Assembly: GCF_037027585.1 (NCBI RefSeq)
Contig: NZ_JAXCLE010000002.1
Location: 317,353-381,352 of the forward strand
Direction of reading: 5' to 3'
Source of the DNA: Solibacillus ferritrahens
GTDB lineage: Bacteria; Bacillota; Bacilli; Bacillales_A; Planococcaceae
DNA length: 64,000 nucleotides
Position numbers and translations under genes: made by a program. Every line of letters begins with the position of its first letter. The stretch's first letter is position 1. The notes beneath the pieces were generated by a model that searched no databases, was not told where the DNA came from, and saw only the letters and a list, made by a program, of their open reading frames with translations. Positions 50,655 to 59,032 of the stretch are shown here, in pieces.

Positions 50655-52232
50655 ATGAAAAAAATTGCAGTAGTAGGTGCTGGACCTGGTGGATTAGCGG
50701 TAGCGATGTTGATGGCACATAAAGGTTATGACGTAACAATTTATGAGAAACAGGCCTATGTAGGTGGGCGTACAAGTGAAATTAAGCTTGGTGAATATAA
50801 ATTCGATATGGGACCTACATTTTTGAACATGCTATATATAGCGGAGGAAATATTCGAATTAACTGGACGGAATATAAACGATTATGTGGATTTAATTGAT
50901 TTAAATCCAATGTATCAGTTGATTTTCCATGATAAAAAGATCAATATGACGCGTGATGCAAACGAAATGATTCGTCAAATCGACGAACTTTTCCCAGGAA
51001 ATGAAGGTAGCTATGAACGTTATATGGAGCGTACTCAAAAGAAGTTGGAAGTTCTCGCGCCTGTTTTACAAGCCCCTATGAATCGACTGACAGATTTATT
51101 GAATCCTAAAGTGATAAAAGCTGCGGGAGAATTAGAAATCGGTAACTCGCTTGTAGATACATTGTCAAAGTTCTATAAAGATGAAGATTTGCAGCTTGCC
51201 TTTACATTCCAAGCGAAGTATTTGGGGATGTCTCCGTGGGAAAGCCCGGGTGCCTTTTCGATCTTATCGTATATAGAGCATGCATTCGGTGTTTACCATA
51301 TAAAAGGCGGTATCAATAAATTAACGGACGCGATGGCAAAAGTCGTGACTGAATTAGGTGGGAAAATCCATCTTAATAGCGGTGTGAAAAAATTGAAAGT
51401 AAGCGGGAAAAAGGTGACAGGCTTACTGCTTGAGGATGGTCAGGAGATTGTAGCGGATGAAGTTATTATTAATGGGGATTTTGCCAATGCAATGACTAGA
51501 TTAGTAGAGCCAGGCGTATTAAAAAAATATACGCCTGAAAAATTGGAGAAGAAGCAATATTCATGTTCGACTTTTATGCTGTATTTAGGTGTGAATAAAC
51601 GTTTTGATCTTCCGCATCATACAATTTGGTTTGCAAAAGACTATCGTAAAAATGTAGAGGAAATTACGAAATCAAAGCTATTATCTGAAGATCCTTCAAT
51701 CTATATTCAAAATGCAGTGGTTACAGATGAAACTGTAGCTCCGGAAGGGAAATCGACGCTTTATGTATTGGTACCTGTGCCTAACAATACAAGTGAAATA
51801 GACTGGACGAAAATAGCTGCACCTTTCCGTGATCTAATTTTAAATATGATATCAGATAAATTGGGGATTACGGATATTAGAGAATATATTGAAGAAGAGC
51901 GTATGATTTCGCCTATAGACTGGGAACGAGACATTCATGTTTATAAAGGGGCAACATTTAATTTGGGGCACCAGTTATCGCAAATGCTTGTATTCCGTCC
52001 ACGCAATAAATTTGAAGAGCTTGACCATTGTTGGCTAGTAGGTGGGGGCACACACCCAGGAAGCGGCTTGCCGATTATTTTGGAATCTGCCCGTATTACA
52101 GCCAACGGAATATTGAAAGAACATAAACAGCCGCTTCATCCAGTTAAGCCGTTACCGAAAGTCGAACACTATAAACCGGTACAAAAAGATAAGGATCTAG
52201 CCCATCAGCCAGCAGCAATTCAAGTAAATTAA
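50655..52232 (+). CDS. CrtI/CrtN-type carotenoid desaturase/oxidase
   Basis: FAD-dependent phytoene-desaturase-family enzyme of 525 residues. N-terminal dinucleotide motif GAGPGGLAVAMLMA at residues 8-21, then GGRTSEIKLGEYKFDMGPT; the C-terminal FAD signature GGGTHPGSGLPIILESARI. Family members desaturate or oxidise C30/C40 carotenoids such as 4,4'-diapophytoene (CrtN) or act as CrtP/CrtNb oxidases; sequence alone does not separate these. AGGAGGCAG precedes ATG 50655. No crtM or other pigment gene is adjacent, so a partner must be elsewhere. It interrupts the usual rsmE-mtaB order. Confidence 0.88.
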   Translation: MKKIAVVGAGPGGLAVAMLMAHKGYDVTIYEKQAYVGGRTSEIKLGEYKFDMGPTFLNMLYIAEEIFELTGRNINDYVDLIDLNPMYQLIFHDKKINMTRDANEMIRQIDELFPGNEGSYERYMERTQKKLEVLAPVLQAPMNRLTDLLNPKVIKAAGELEIGNSLVDTLSKFYKDEDLQLAFTFQAKYLGMSPWESPGAFSILSYIEHAFGVYHIKGGINKLTDAMAKVVTELGGKIHLNSGVKKLKVSGKKVTGLLLEDGQEIVADEVIINGDFANAMTRLVEPGVLKKYTPEKLEKKQYSCSTFMLYLGVNKRFDLPHHTIWFAKDYRKNVEEITKSKLLSEDPSIYIQNAVVTDETVAPEGKSTLYVLVPVPNNTSEIDWTKIAAPFRDLILNMISDKLGITDIREYIEEERMISPIDWERDIHVYKGATFNLGHQLSQMLVFRPRNKFEELDHCWLVGGGTHPGSGLPIILESARITANGILKEHKQPLHPVKPLPKVEHYKPVQKDKDLAHQPAAIQVN

Positions 52233-52261
52233 TACCGAATTTTTTGGAACTTTTAATTGTA

Positions 52262-52273
52262 TAATACGTATTA
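52262..52273. promoter_or_regulatory. Palindrome at the promoter of the PH-domain gene
   Basis: TAATACGTATTA is a perfect 12-bp palindrome overlapping a TATAAT -10-like sequence and about 30 bp before the start codon. It may be an operator or chance AT-rich symmetry. Confidence 0.35.
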
Positions 52274-52302
52274 CAATGTATGCAATTAAAGGAGGCACAA
52301 TA

Positions 52303-52917
52303 ATGTTTAAAAAATTTGCTTCAGATGCTTTAGGCTTATCTGATATTGGTGTAGTTATTTCAAGGGAAGATTTTGACAAGACAGACGCAGATGATTTTAT
52401 TTTTAATGAAATGGATGAAAAAATCTATTTTCTTATTAAGACGAAAGCAGATGAATATTGCTTTACAAACTATGCATTAATTCACGTAGATGGTGCTAAT
52501 GCAATTAGTAAAAAGCGTATGCTGCGTCGCTATGACTATGAGTATTTCGCTCTTGATGAAGTGTTGTTGGAAACGGCGGGTACAATTGATTTAGACGTAG
52601 AAATTAAATTTGTCATCGGCAATATTCCTTTGAGCATCGATATTCATAAAAAGTATTTAACTGAAATAAAGGATTTATATAAAGCGCTTCATGCTATATC
52701 AATGGAACAAAAAGCGAATTCCTTCAATATGGATGCGGCAAAACAGAGTCTGAATTTGGCAGCTTCTTCACTAGGGCGTACAGGTGCTGACGGGGTTTCT
52801 CCGGCAGTTGCTTTTAAAGAAATTACGTCATTTTCACACAGCTGGCTCATCGATCAAAAGAAAGCATTTGTAAAAAAAGATTTTGGAGATGTTTTCGAAA
52901 AATACATTAATAACTAA
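52303..52917 (+). CDS. Bacterial PH-domain protein, YvbH-like
   Basis: 204-residue soluble protein. The N-terminal two thirds resemble the bacterial PH domain (bPH_1) of B. subtilis YvbH: FKKFASDALGLSDIGVVI, then YFLIKTKADEYCFTNYALIHVDG and KKRMLRRYDYE. The C-terminal 60 residues are helical (VSPAVAFKEITSFSHSWLIDQ), as in the YvbH extension. ATG 52303 follows AAAGGAGGC by eight bases; an upstream in-frame ATG at 52276 precedes that site. Biochemical role unknown; possibly oligomeric and membrane-associated. A strong terminator ends it. Confidence 0.82.
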   Translation: MFKKFASDALGLSDIGVVISREDFDKTDADDFIFNEMDEKIYFLIKTKADEYCFTNYALIHVDGANAISKKRMLRRYDYEYFALDEVLLETAGTIDLDVEIKFVIGNIPLSIDIHKKYLTEIKDLYKALHAISMEQKANSFNMDAAKQSLNLAASSLGRTGADGVSPAVAFKEITSFSHSWLIDQKKAFVKKDFGDVFEKYINN

Positions 52918-52962
52918 AAGTAGAAGCGTGCGGTATTCAATACTGCGCGCTTCTACTTTTTG
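52916..52962 (+). terminator. Rho-independent terminator of the PH-domain gene
   Basis: AAAAGTAGAAGCG...GCG pairs with CGC...GCTTCTACTTTTT over about 15 bp, overlapping the stop codon. Confidence 0.92.
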
Positions 52963-53020
52963 CAGGAATTTATAGGCACCGTAATATGGGGGAGGTTTTC
53001 TAATAAAATTCCACTTGATT

Positions 53021-53108
53021 GATTGGTGGGCTACGGCAAGACAGCGATAAAGCCACGTGATACATGTCTTTATCGTGCCTTTATTGCCGTTTGCGAAGCC
53101 CACCAATC
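53021..53108. repeat. Nested 88-bp inverted repeat
   Basis: GATTGGTGGGCT (53021-53032) with AGCCCACCAATC (53097-53108), CGGCAA (53034-53039) with TTGCCG (53084-53089), and CGATAAAG (53045-53052) with CTTTATCG (53068-53075) pair in nested order. AAAATTTTT follows. Possible structured RNA, terminator or small non-autonomous element. An open frame on the - strand through it is not considered a gene. Confidence 0.7.
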
Positions 53109-53168
53109 CCAAAATTTTTAATCTCGTTATAAAGTGGTGGAATAAAAGTTGTTTTTCAGTACCCTTCT

Positions 53169-53308
53169 AAAATAAAGGGAGATTTTACCGTTATTTTAAA
53201 TATGTAGCTCATTTTAGGATAAATAAGGGAACGTTTTACCGTTATCTTAAATAAATTCCTGGAATTTCATGTTTTTTAGGTCAATAACGGAAATTCCTTC
53301 CTCTATTT
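53169..53308. repeat. Palindrome array C (three units)
   Basis: Units at 53169-53197, 53221-53248 and 53283-53308; centres about 51 and 61 bp apart. The spacer between the second and third units (53249-53282, GGAATTTCATGTTTTTTAGG) recurs in reverse orientation at 63957-63991. It is joined to the GC-richer module that begins at 53331. Confidence 0.87.
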
Positions 53309-53330
53309 ATCTCATTACACAATTAAATTT

Positions 53331-53380
53331 ACAAAAGCTTTGGAGCCACGCCGCCTGGAATGTCTGCCCCGGAACGTCGG
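53331..53380 (-). repeat. GC-richer module of composite element C
   Basis: Read on the - strand it gives GACGTTCCGGGGCAG, then GGCGGCGTGGCTCCAAAGCTTTTGT, closely matching 63811-63857. The linker between it and the palindromes (ATCTCATTACACAATTAAAT) is also shared with 63.86 kb in reverse orientation. A weaker relative is copy E near 20.4 kb. The rest of this gap up to mtaB (53381-53634) holds a short hairpin near 53435-53478 (AAAAAGACTTTTAA/TTTTAAAAGTCTTTTT) and nothing else recognised. Confidence 0.8.
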
Positions 53381-53634
53381 CGCTCAAGGTTACAAAAGTA
53401 ATCAATTTTATAATTTAAGAGTAGTTATCATGTAAAAAGACTTTTAAGATGAAATGCGCATTTTAAAAGTCTTTTTCTATGCGCAAATTATTAAACATGA
53501 AGGTTAAAAAGATAGGCTTTGCATAGCGTTTTGTGCTATTATAAAACACGTTGATATTTTATCTGCAGTAAGCTAATTGAAGACTATGCCACTGGCAAAT
53601 TGATAAGTGTAACCTTGAAAGGATGATATAAATT

Positions 53635-54984
53635 ATGAGTTACGAACGTACTAAAACCGTATCTCTACATACATTAGGGTGTAAAGTTAACCACTACGAA
53701 ACAGAAGCTATTTGGCAATTATTTAAAGAACAAGGATATGAGCGTACAGAGTTTGATCATCAGGCGGACGTTTATGTTATTAATACATGTACTGTAACGA
53801 ATACAGGGGATAAAAAGTCCCGCCAAGTTATTCGCCGTGCAATACGCCAAAATCCGGATGCAGTAATTTGTGTTACAGGCTGTTATGCACAAACATCACC
53901 AGCTGAGATTATGGCCATTCCAGGTGTTGATATTGTCGTAGGTACACAGGATCGTGATAAAATGCTTGGCTATATCGAGCAATACCGTAATGAACGTCAG
54001 CCAATTAATGCTGTACGTAATATTATGAAAAATCGTGTGTATGAAGAGTTGGACGTACCAGCATTTACAGACCGTACGCGTGCATCGCTTAAAATCCAGG
54101 AAGGCTGTAACAACTTCTGTACATTCTGTATCATCCCATGGGCGCGCGGGTTAATGCGTTCACGTGATCCGGAAGAAGTTATTCGTCAGGCACAGCAGCT
54201 AGTGGATGCGGGATATTTGGAAATCGTCCTTACAGGTATTCACACAGGAGGATACGGACAAGACTTCAAAGACTATAACCTAGCACAGCTGTTACGTGAC
54301 TTGGAAGCACAAGTTAAAGGCTTGAAACGTTTACGTATTTCTTCAATTGAAGCATCTCAATTAACGGATGAAGTGATTGAAGTACTGCAAAACTCTGAGA
54401 TTGTAGTAAACCATTTACACATTCCGATTCAATCGGGTTCTGATACAGTATTAAAACGCATGCGTCGTAAATACACGATGGAATTTTTCGCAGAACGTCT
54501 TGAGAAACTGAAGATTGCTTTACCGGACTTAGCTGTTACGTCTGACGTAATCGTAGGTTTTCCAGGTGAAACGGAAGAAGAGTTTATGGAAACATTTAAT
54601 TTCATTCGCGACCATAAATTTTCTGAGCTTCACGTATTCCCATACTCACAGCGTACGGGTACACCTGCTGCAAGAATGGACGACCAAGTGGATGAGGAAA
54701 TCAAAAACGAACGTGTTCACCGTCTAATTGCATTAAATGATCAATTGGCAAAAGAATATGCGTCTCGTTTTGAAGGTGAAGTGCTGGAAGTTATTCCTGA
54801 AGAGCGCTTTAAAGATGGGGACAATGAAAATCTTTATGTTGGTTATACAACAAATTATTTAAAAGTTATTTTTGAAGGCAATGAGAACATGGTAGGTCAG
54901 CTAGTAAAAGTTAAAGTTACAAAAGCAGGCTATCCATATAACGAAGGGCAATTTGTTCGTGTTATGGAAGAGTTGTTAAATTAA
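53635..54984 (+). CDS. mtaB: tRNA t6A37 methylthiotransferase MtaB
   Basis: Radical SAM methylthiotransferase converting t6A to ms2t6A at position 37 of tRNAs. 449 residues. N-terminal MTTase domain with cysteines in LGCKVNHYE, NTCTVTN and VTGCYAQ; radical SAM motif CNNFCTFC (CxxxCxxC) near residue 156; C-terminal TRAM domain (about 380-445). TTGAAAGGATG precedes ATG 53635. It corresponds to B. subtilis yqeV and normally follows rsmE. A terminator follows. Confidence 0.96.
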   Translation: MSYERTKTVSLHTLGCKVNHYETEAIWQLFKEQGYERTEFDHQADVYVINTCTVTNTGDKKSRQVIRRAIRQNPDAVICVTGCYAQTSPAEIMAIPGVDIVVGTQDRDKMLGYIEQYRNERQPINAVRNIMKNRVYEELDVPAFTDRTRASLKIQEGCNNFCTFCIIPWARGLMRSRDPEEVIRQAQQLVDAGYLEIVLTGIHTGGYGQDFKDYNLAQLLRDLEAQVKGLKRLRISSIEASQLTDEVIEVLQNSEIVVNHLHIPIQSGSDTVLKRMRRKYTMEFFAERLEKLKIALPDLAVTSDVIVGFPGETEEEFMETFNFIRDHKFSELHVFPYSQRTGTPAARMDDQVDEEIKNERVHRLIALNDQLAKEYASRFEGEVLEVIPEERFKDGDNENLYVGYTTNYLKVIFEGNENMVGQLVKVKVTKAGYPYNEGQFVRVMEELLN

Positions 54985-54990
54985 ATAGAT

Positions 54991-55031
54991 AGGGTTGTAT
55001 AGAAGTGAAAACTTTTATGCAACCTTTTTTT
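54991..55031 (+). terminator. Rho-independent terminator of mtaB
   Basis: AGGGTTGTATAGAAGT pairs with ACTTTTATGCAACCTT with two mismatches around GAAA, followed by T. Confidence 0.88.
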
Positions 55032-55169
55032 ATTGTACGCAAAAGTTTTAGTTTGTAATTTCCAGCATATTATATAATACGTGTCCAAAAGATTTCTTAG
55101 TTTTATTGCTATTGGCATATTCTAATTAAAAGCGGGTATTGGTCATTTATGATGGACGGGAGATGGGAA

Positions 55170-55646
55170 ATGGGACAAGAGTTTTCAAAAGATCAGTTGA
55201 CGAAATTATCTATCGTAGAAATACCGGACGGGGTAATTGGAAACATACATCAATTCAAAAATTTCGATCCATCAAGAATTCTACACTATGAGTTGAAAGA
55301 GGACTGTTTATTAATTTATATGGAAGAGTGGGTTAGGTTGGAGGCAATTAATGAATTTTCTGGCACAGTTGAAGATTTTCGCAATGAGGTAGAACGGGGG
55401 ATCAGACCGGAAGTAGAGGCTTTTGAATCGTTTGAGTACAATGAAGATTTATCCGAACTTAAATTTACAGTGAAACGGGATCTATTTGAACAGGACATTC
55501 TAGCCGAAATGCTGGAAATAAGTATAGTAGAGGATGCCATTAAATTTCAAATATATAGTCGTAAATCTATCGGTGTTCAAGTATATTATCTTGATGACAA
55601 GACGAAGCTAGTATTTGAGCAACGGTTTTATCCGGAATCTAGATAA
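55170..55646 (+). CDS. Hypothetical protein, 158 residues
   Basis: Acidic soluble protein of unknown family (MGQEFSKDQLTKLSIVEIPDG...). No signal peptide, Cys cluster or catalytic motif is visible. ATG 55170 is preferred because GGAG lies nine bases upstream; ATG 55149 would add seven residues. Its last 32 bp overlap an in-frame alternative of the next gene, but the chosen starts do not overlap. It lies with the next lipoprotein gene between mtaB and deoC and may work with it: one cytoplasmic, one surface-exposed partner. Likely real, function unknown. Confidence 0.75.
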   Translation: MGQEFSKDQLTKLSIVEIPDGVIGNIHQFKNFDPSRILHYELKEDCLLIYMEEWVRLEAINEFSGTVEDFRNEVERGIRPEVEAFESFEYNEDLSELKFTVKRDLFEQDILAEMLEISIVEDAIKFQIYSRKSIGVQVYYLDDKTKLVFEQRFYPESR

Positions 55647-55665
55647 AGAAGGTGAAGCAATTTAT

Positions 55666-56196
55666 ATGAAATGGATATGGATGCTTGCTATGTTATTTGT
55701 TTTATATGGTTGCACTGAGGAAAAAGTAGTTCAAACCGAATTGGAACTACCAACTGTAGAAGTGAATATACCTCCAGAAGTGGCACGTCAATATGGATCG
55801 CTGAATATTGAATATAAGGCTTCGGAAGTTCAAAAGACGATACAGCCTGATGGGGTTGTTTCTTTACAGATGAACGAGCGGCAACTTAGTGAAATTTCTC
55901 AACAGACGCAGCAGTTTCTTGAAGAATATAAAGAGGTAAGCGGAAAGAGTTCAGGCGATGGAGTGATTAGTATTACGTCAAATGACACGTACTCGGAATG
56001 GGAGATTACTTTATCGGACGATTCGATTATGCAACAAGAAGCATTTGATTTGGCACAAGAACATTTAGTAAAAAATATTTTAACTTACCAATTGGCGAAT
56101 CGACATCAGCCTGAATTGAGAATCCGGTATTTGCAGAGCTCAGGTGAACAATTGGATGAGAAAATCATACGTACAGAATTTGCCTATTCCGATTAA
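55666..56196 (+). CDS. Predicted lipoprotein, 176 residues
   Basis: Short type II signal peptide MKWIWMLAMLFVLYGC, with lipidated Cys at residue 16, then an acidic, Gln/Glu-rich domain. No family recognised. AAGGTGAAGC precedes ATG 55666 by seven bases; an earlier in-frame ATG at 55615 lies within the preceding gene and would bury the signal peptide. It starts 19 bp after the 158-residue gene and is probably co-transcribed with it. Function unknown; anchored outside the cytoplasmic membrane. Confidence 0.78.
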   Translation: MKWIWMLAMLFVLYGCTEEKVVQTELELPTVEVNIPPEVARQYGSLNIEYKASEVQKTIQPDGVVSLQMNERQLSEISQQTQQFLEEYKEVSGKSSGDGVISITSNDTYSEWEITLSDDSIMQQEAFDLAQEHLVKNILTYQLANRHQPELRIRYLQSSGEQLDEKIIRTEFAYSD

Positions 56197-56293
56197 TAAT
56201 TTGAATTGTATGATAATTTAACTCAAATAAAATACATGCTAAAATAGTAGATGTACGGACAACTAAAGAAATAGTAAAAGGAGTAATGATACA

Positions 56294-56962
56294 ATGACTC
56301 AAAATTATGCGGTAATGATCGATCATACTTTATTAAAAGCTGACTCTACAAAAAACCAGGTAGAAAAAATCTGTGCAGAGGCGAAACAATACGGCTTTGC
56401 TTCAGTATGCGTGAATCCAACATGGGTAAAATTCAGTGCTCAACAATTAGAAGGAACTGAAGTAAAAGTATGTACAGTTATCGGTTTCCCATTAGGAGCT
56501 ACAACTTCGGCGGTAAAAGCGTTTGAAACGAAAGACGCGATTAAAAATGGTGCCGGTGAAATTGATATGGTCATCAACATTGGTGCCTTAAAAGATGGTG
56601 ACTTCGATTTAGTGCGTGAAGATATTAAAGCAGTAGTAGATGCTGCAAATGGTACTTTAGTAAAAGTAATAATTGAAACTTGTCTTTTAACGGATGAGGA
56701 AAAAGTAAAAGCATGTGAATTGGCAGTTGAAGCAGGTGCTGATTTCGTAAAAACTTCAACTGGCTTCTCAACAGGTGGAGCAACAGCGGAAGACATCGCT
56801 TTAATGCGTAAAACAGTTGGCCCGGACCTTGGTGTGAAAGCATCTGGAGGAGTTCGTAGCTTGGAAGATATGCAAAATATGATTGATAATGGAGCCACTA
56901 GAATCGGCGCATCATCAGGTGTTGCAATAATGAATGGATTAAAATCAGATTCTAATTACTAA
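56294..56962 (+). CDS. deoC: Deoxyribose-phosphate aldolase
   Basis: Class I aldolase cleaving 2-deoxyribose 5-phosphate to glyceraldehyde 3-phosphate and acetaldehyde. 222 residues. Schiff-base lysine K153 in VKTSTGFS, helper Lys182 in GVKASGGVR and Asp91 in EIDMVINIG. AAAGGAGTAATG precedes ATG 56294. In B. subtilis deoC lies with nupC and pdp elsewhere; here it stands alone between a lipoprotein gene and rpsU. It would use deoxynucleosides of the kind that importers such as NupN-Q could supply. Confidence 0.97.
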   Translation: MTQNYAVMIDHTLLKADSTKNQVEKICAEAKQYGFASVCVNPTWVKFSAQQLEGTEVKVCTVIGFPLGATTSAVKAFETKDAIKNGAGEIDMVINIGALKDGDFDLVREDIKAVVDAANGTLVKVIIETCLLTDEEKVKACELAVEAGADFVKTSTGFSTGGATAEDIALMRKTVGPDLGVKASGGVRSLEDMQNMIDNGATRIGASSGVAIMNGLKSDSNY

Positions 56963-57072
56963 ATAGATAGTTTTTGTTGACTCTTTTTTAATGATAAGCT
57001 ATACTACTTTAGTACACATTAACTAAATGTTAATGATTGTATTGACGTGTGTTCGGAGGGAGGGAAAGAGAG

Positions 57073-57246
57073 ATGTCAAAAACTGTCGTTCGCAAAAACG
57101 AATCGCTTGAAGATGCTCTTCGTCGCTTCAAACGTACTGTATCAAAATCAGGTACAATTCAGGAAGTTAGAAAGCGCGAGTTCTACGAAAAACCTAGCGT
57201 TAAGCGTAAAAAGAAATCAGAAGCTGCACGTAAACGTAAGTGGTAA
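57073..57246 (+). CDS. rpsU: 30S ribosomal protein S21
   Basis: Basic 57-residue ribosomal protein (MSKTVVRKNESLEDALRRFK..., ending KKKSEAARKRKW), a full match to the family. GGAGGGAGGGAAAG lies before ATG 57073; upstream in-frame starts at 57049 and in the +1 frame at 57047 are rejected. In B. subtilis yqeY follows; here a terminator and 450 bp follow instead. Confidence 0.97.
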   Translation: MSKTVVRKNESLEDALRRFKRTVSKSGTIQEVRKREFYEKPSVKRKKKSEAARKRKW

Positions 57247-57312
57247 TTTTCCCTATAAAAACCCTACGTTCATAACACGCAATTTTCAGATTTAACTGAG
57301 CAGACAAATGAT

Positions 57313-57354
57313 ATAATCCCCAAGCTACTAATGTGGCTTGGGGATTATTTATTT
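57313..57354 (+). terminator. Rho-independent terminator of rpsU
   Basis: ATAATCCCCAAGCTAC (57313-57328) and GTGGCTTGGGGATTAT (57333-57348) form a 16-bp stem with one mismatch, then TTATTT. Confidence 0.93.
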
Positions 57355-57445
57355 ATAAAGAATAAATACAAATATAGGACTGTTACGAAATTTAGAAAGT
57401 TTAACATTCCCTAATACAACAAAAAGAGCATATGATGAATAAGAT

Positions 57446-57488
57446 GAGCCTGTTTAGTAGAATCTAATTAAACAGACTCGTTTTTTTT
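57446..57488 (+). terminator. Second hairpin terminator before yqeZ
   Basis: GAGCCTGTTTA (57446-57456) pairs with TAAACAGACTC (57469-57479) with one mismatch, followed by eight T. It has no gene of its own upstream and may insulate yqeZ from read-through, or mark a former gene (yqeY stands here in B. subtilis). Confidence 0.8.
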
Positions 57489-57630
57489 GTTTACGAATGA
57501 GAATAAATTAACCGTAAATGATGATTTTTATTGCAAATTATAGAAAATTATTAATTTTATGGTGGATTTAGCGTATAATAGACCGGTGAGGAGTCATTTT
57601 GAAAGAGGCGCAGATAAAAGTTATTTTTTT

Positions 57631-57656
57631 TGAAACCTTTTATCTTTTCATCCGTA
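57631..57656 (+). promoter_or_regulatory. Sigma-W promoter of yqeZ-floA-yqfB
   Basis: TGAAAC (57631-57636), 16 bp, CGTA (57653-57656) is an exact match to the sigma-W consensus. It lies 42 bp before the yqeZ ATG. The homologous B. subtilis operon is a known sigma-W target. An upstream TATAAT at 57574 may add a basal promoter. Confidence 0.9.
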
Positions 57657-57697
57657 TACCTACTATACATACAAATCAGCAAAGAGAGGTGAGAATA

Positions 57698-59032
57698 ATG
57701 AAACGGACTAAGATCTTTAGTTGGATTTTTCTAATGGTCATGTCAATCGTGTTAGTATTTCCTTCCTTAACAGCATTTGCGAATGGTAAAGTGTATGAAA
57801 TATCGGTTAACAATGAAATTGAAAAAGGGTTAGTCGAGCATTTAAAGCGCGGATTTAATGAGGCGAAAAGCAATAATGCTGAGGCAATTATCCTCAATAT
57901 GCATACACCTGGCGGATTTGTCGCTGCGGCTTCTGAAATTGGCAGGCTAATGGATAGTACGGATATACCGATTATCGCCTTCATCAATTCTGATGCGCTG
58001 TCTGCGGGTGCGTACATCGCATTGCATGCGGATAAAATTTATATGACGCCTAATGCGACAATGGGGGCAGCGGCGGTTATTGATTCTGCCGGAAATACAG
58101 CTGGTGAAAAGGCAGAAAGCGATTGGCTTGCAAAAATGACGTCAGCTGCTGAAAACTCCGGACGGGATCCAAAATTCGCCCAGGCAATGGTCAGAAATGA
58201 CTTTGATTTACCAGAGTTGAGAGCCCCGAAAGGAAAGCTTCTGACATTGACTGCTGAAGATGCCGAAAAGGTGAATTACTCTGAAGGAACTGTTGCTTCC
58301 ATTGATGCACTGCTTAAAACACTGCAGCTTGAGGATAGTGAAGTTGTAAAGGTTGAGCAAACATTTGCAGAAAAGCTTGCGCGCTTTATTACCAATCCGA
58401 TAATTGTTCCTATACTGTTGTCAATTGCCAGTATTGGATTAGTAGTAGAGTTGTACTCGCCTGGCTTTGGCCTTGCCGGGTCAATGGGGCTTGCTTCATT
58501 AGGTATGTTTTTCTTTGGTCATCTCATTGCAGGATTTGCAGGATATGAAACACTTATCATTTTCGTCATCGGACTGATTTTAGTCATTGCCGAACTGTTT
58601 GTACCAGGTGGCATATTAGGTATCATCGGGGGCGCACTAATTATTGGAAGTTTACTTTTTGCAGGGGAAAGCTTCGCCCATATGGCATATTCGATTTTAA
58701 TTGCAATGATAATTGCAGGTATAGGAATGGTGATACTTATGAAATTCTTCGGGAAAAAGTTGCATATGTTTAATCGTCTCGTACTGAGAGATGCTACGTC
58801 GACGGAAGAAGGCTATGTTTCAAATACGAACCGAATTGAATTGATAGGCAAAGTAGGTCAATCTATTACACCGTTGCGTCCATCAGGTACAGTTTTGGTT
58901 GGTCAGGAACGTCTTGATGTGGTAACACAAGGTGGCTATATGGATGCTGGTAAAACAGTAGAAATAGTAAAAGTAGAAGGCTCACGTATTGTCGTGAGAG
59001 AATTTATTGAAAAAGGTGGAGAAGGAATATGA
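57698..59032 (+). CDS. yqeZ: NfeD-family membrane-bound serine protease YqeZ
   Basis: 444-residue NfeD1b-type protein. Signal peptide (about 1-28, ending LTAFANG), ClpP-like serine protease domain with nucleophile region SDALSAGAYIALHADKIYM near residue 100, four or five membrane segments (about 225-350), and a C-terminal OB-fold NfeD domain (about 370-440). ATG 57698 follows AGAGGTGAG and the sigma-W promoter. TTG 57599 with GAGGAG upstream is in frame and would add 33 residues if transcription began earlier. The stop overlaps floA (ATGA). Works with flotillin in membrane stress resistance. Confidence 0.92.
   Translation: MKRTKIFSWIFLMVMSIVLVFPSLTAFANGKVYEISVNNEIEKGLVEHLKRGFNEAKSNNAEAIILNMHTPGGFVAAASEIGRLMDSTDIPIIAFINSDALSAGAYIALHADKIYMTPNATMGAAAVIDSAGNTAGEKAESDWLAKMTSAAENSGRDPKFAQAMVRNDFDLPELRAPKGKLLTLTAEDAEKVNYSEGTVASIDALLKTLQLEDSEVVKVEQTFAEKLARFITNPIIVPILLSIASIGLVVELYSPGFGLAGSMGLASLGMFFFGHLIAGFAGYETLIIFVIGLILVIAELFVPGGILGIIGGALIIGSLLFAGESFAHMAYSILIAMIIAGIGMVILMKFFGKKLHMFNRLVLRDATSTEEGYVSNTNRIELIGKVGQSITPLRPSGTVLVGQERLDVVTQGGYMDAGKTVEIVKVEGSRIVVREFIEKGGEGI

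Noticed and set aside
52834..53112. 92-codon - strand frame antisense to the PH-domain gene end
   Set aside because: It crosses a terminator and the nested inverted repeat, and overlaps a real gene on the other strand.
57047..57295. 82-codon frame overlapping rpsU
   Set aside because: It is a shifted-frame shadow of the ribosomal protein gene; the rpsU frame is an unmistakable S21.
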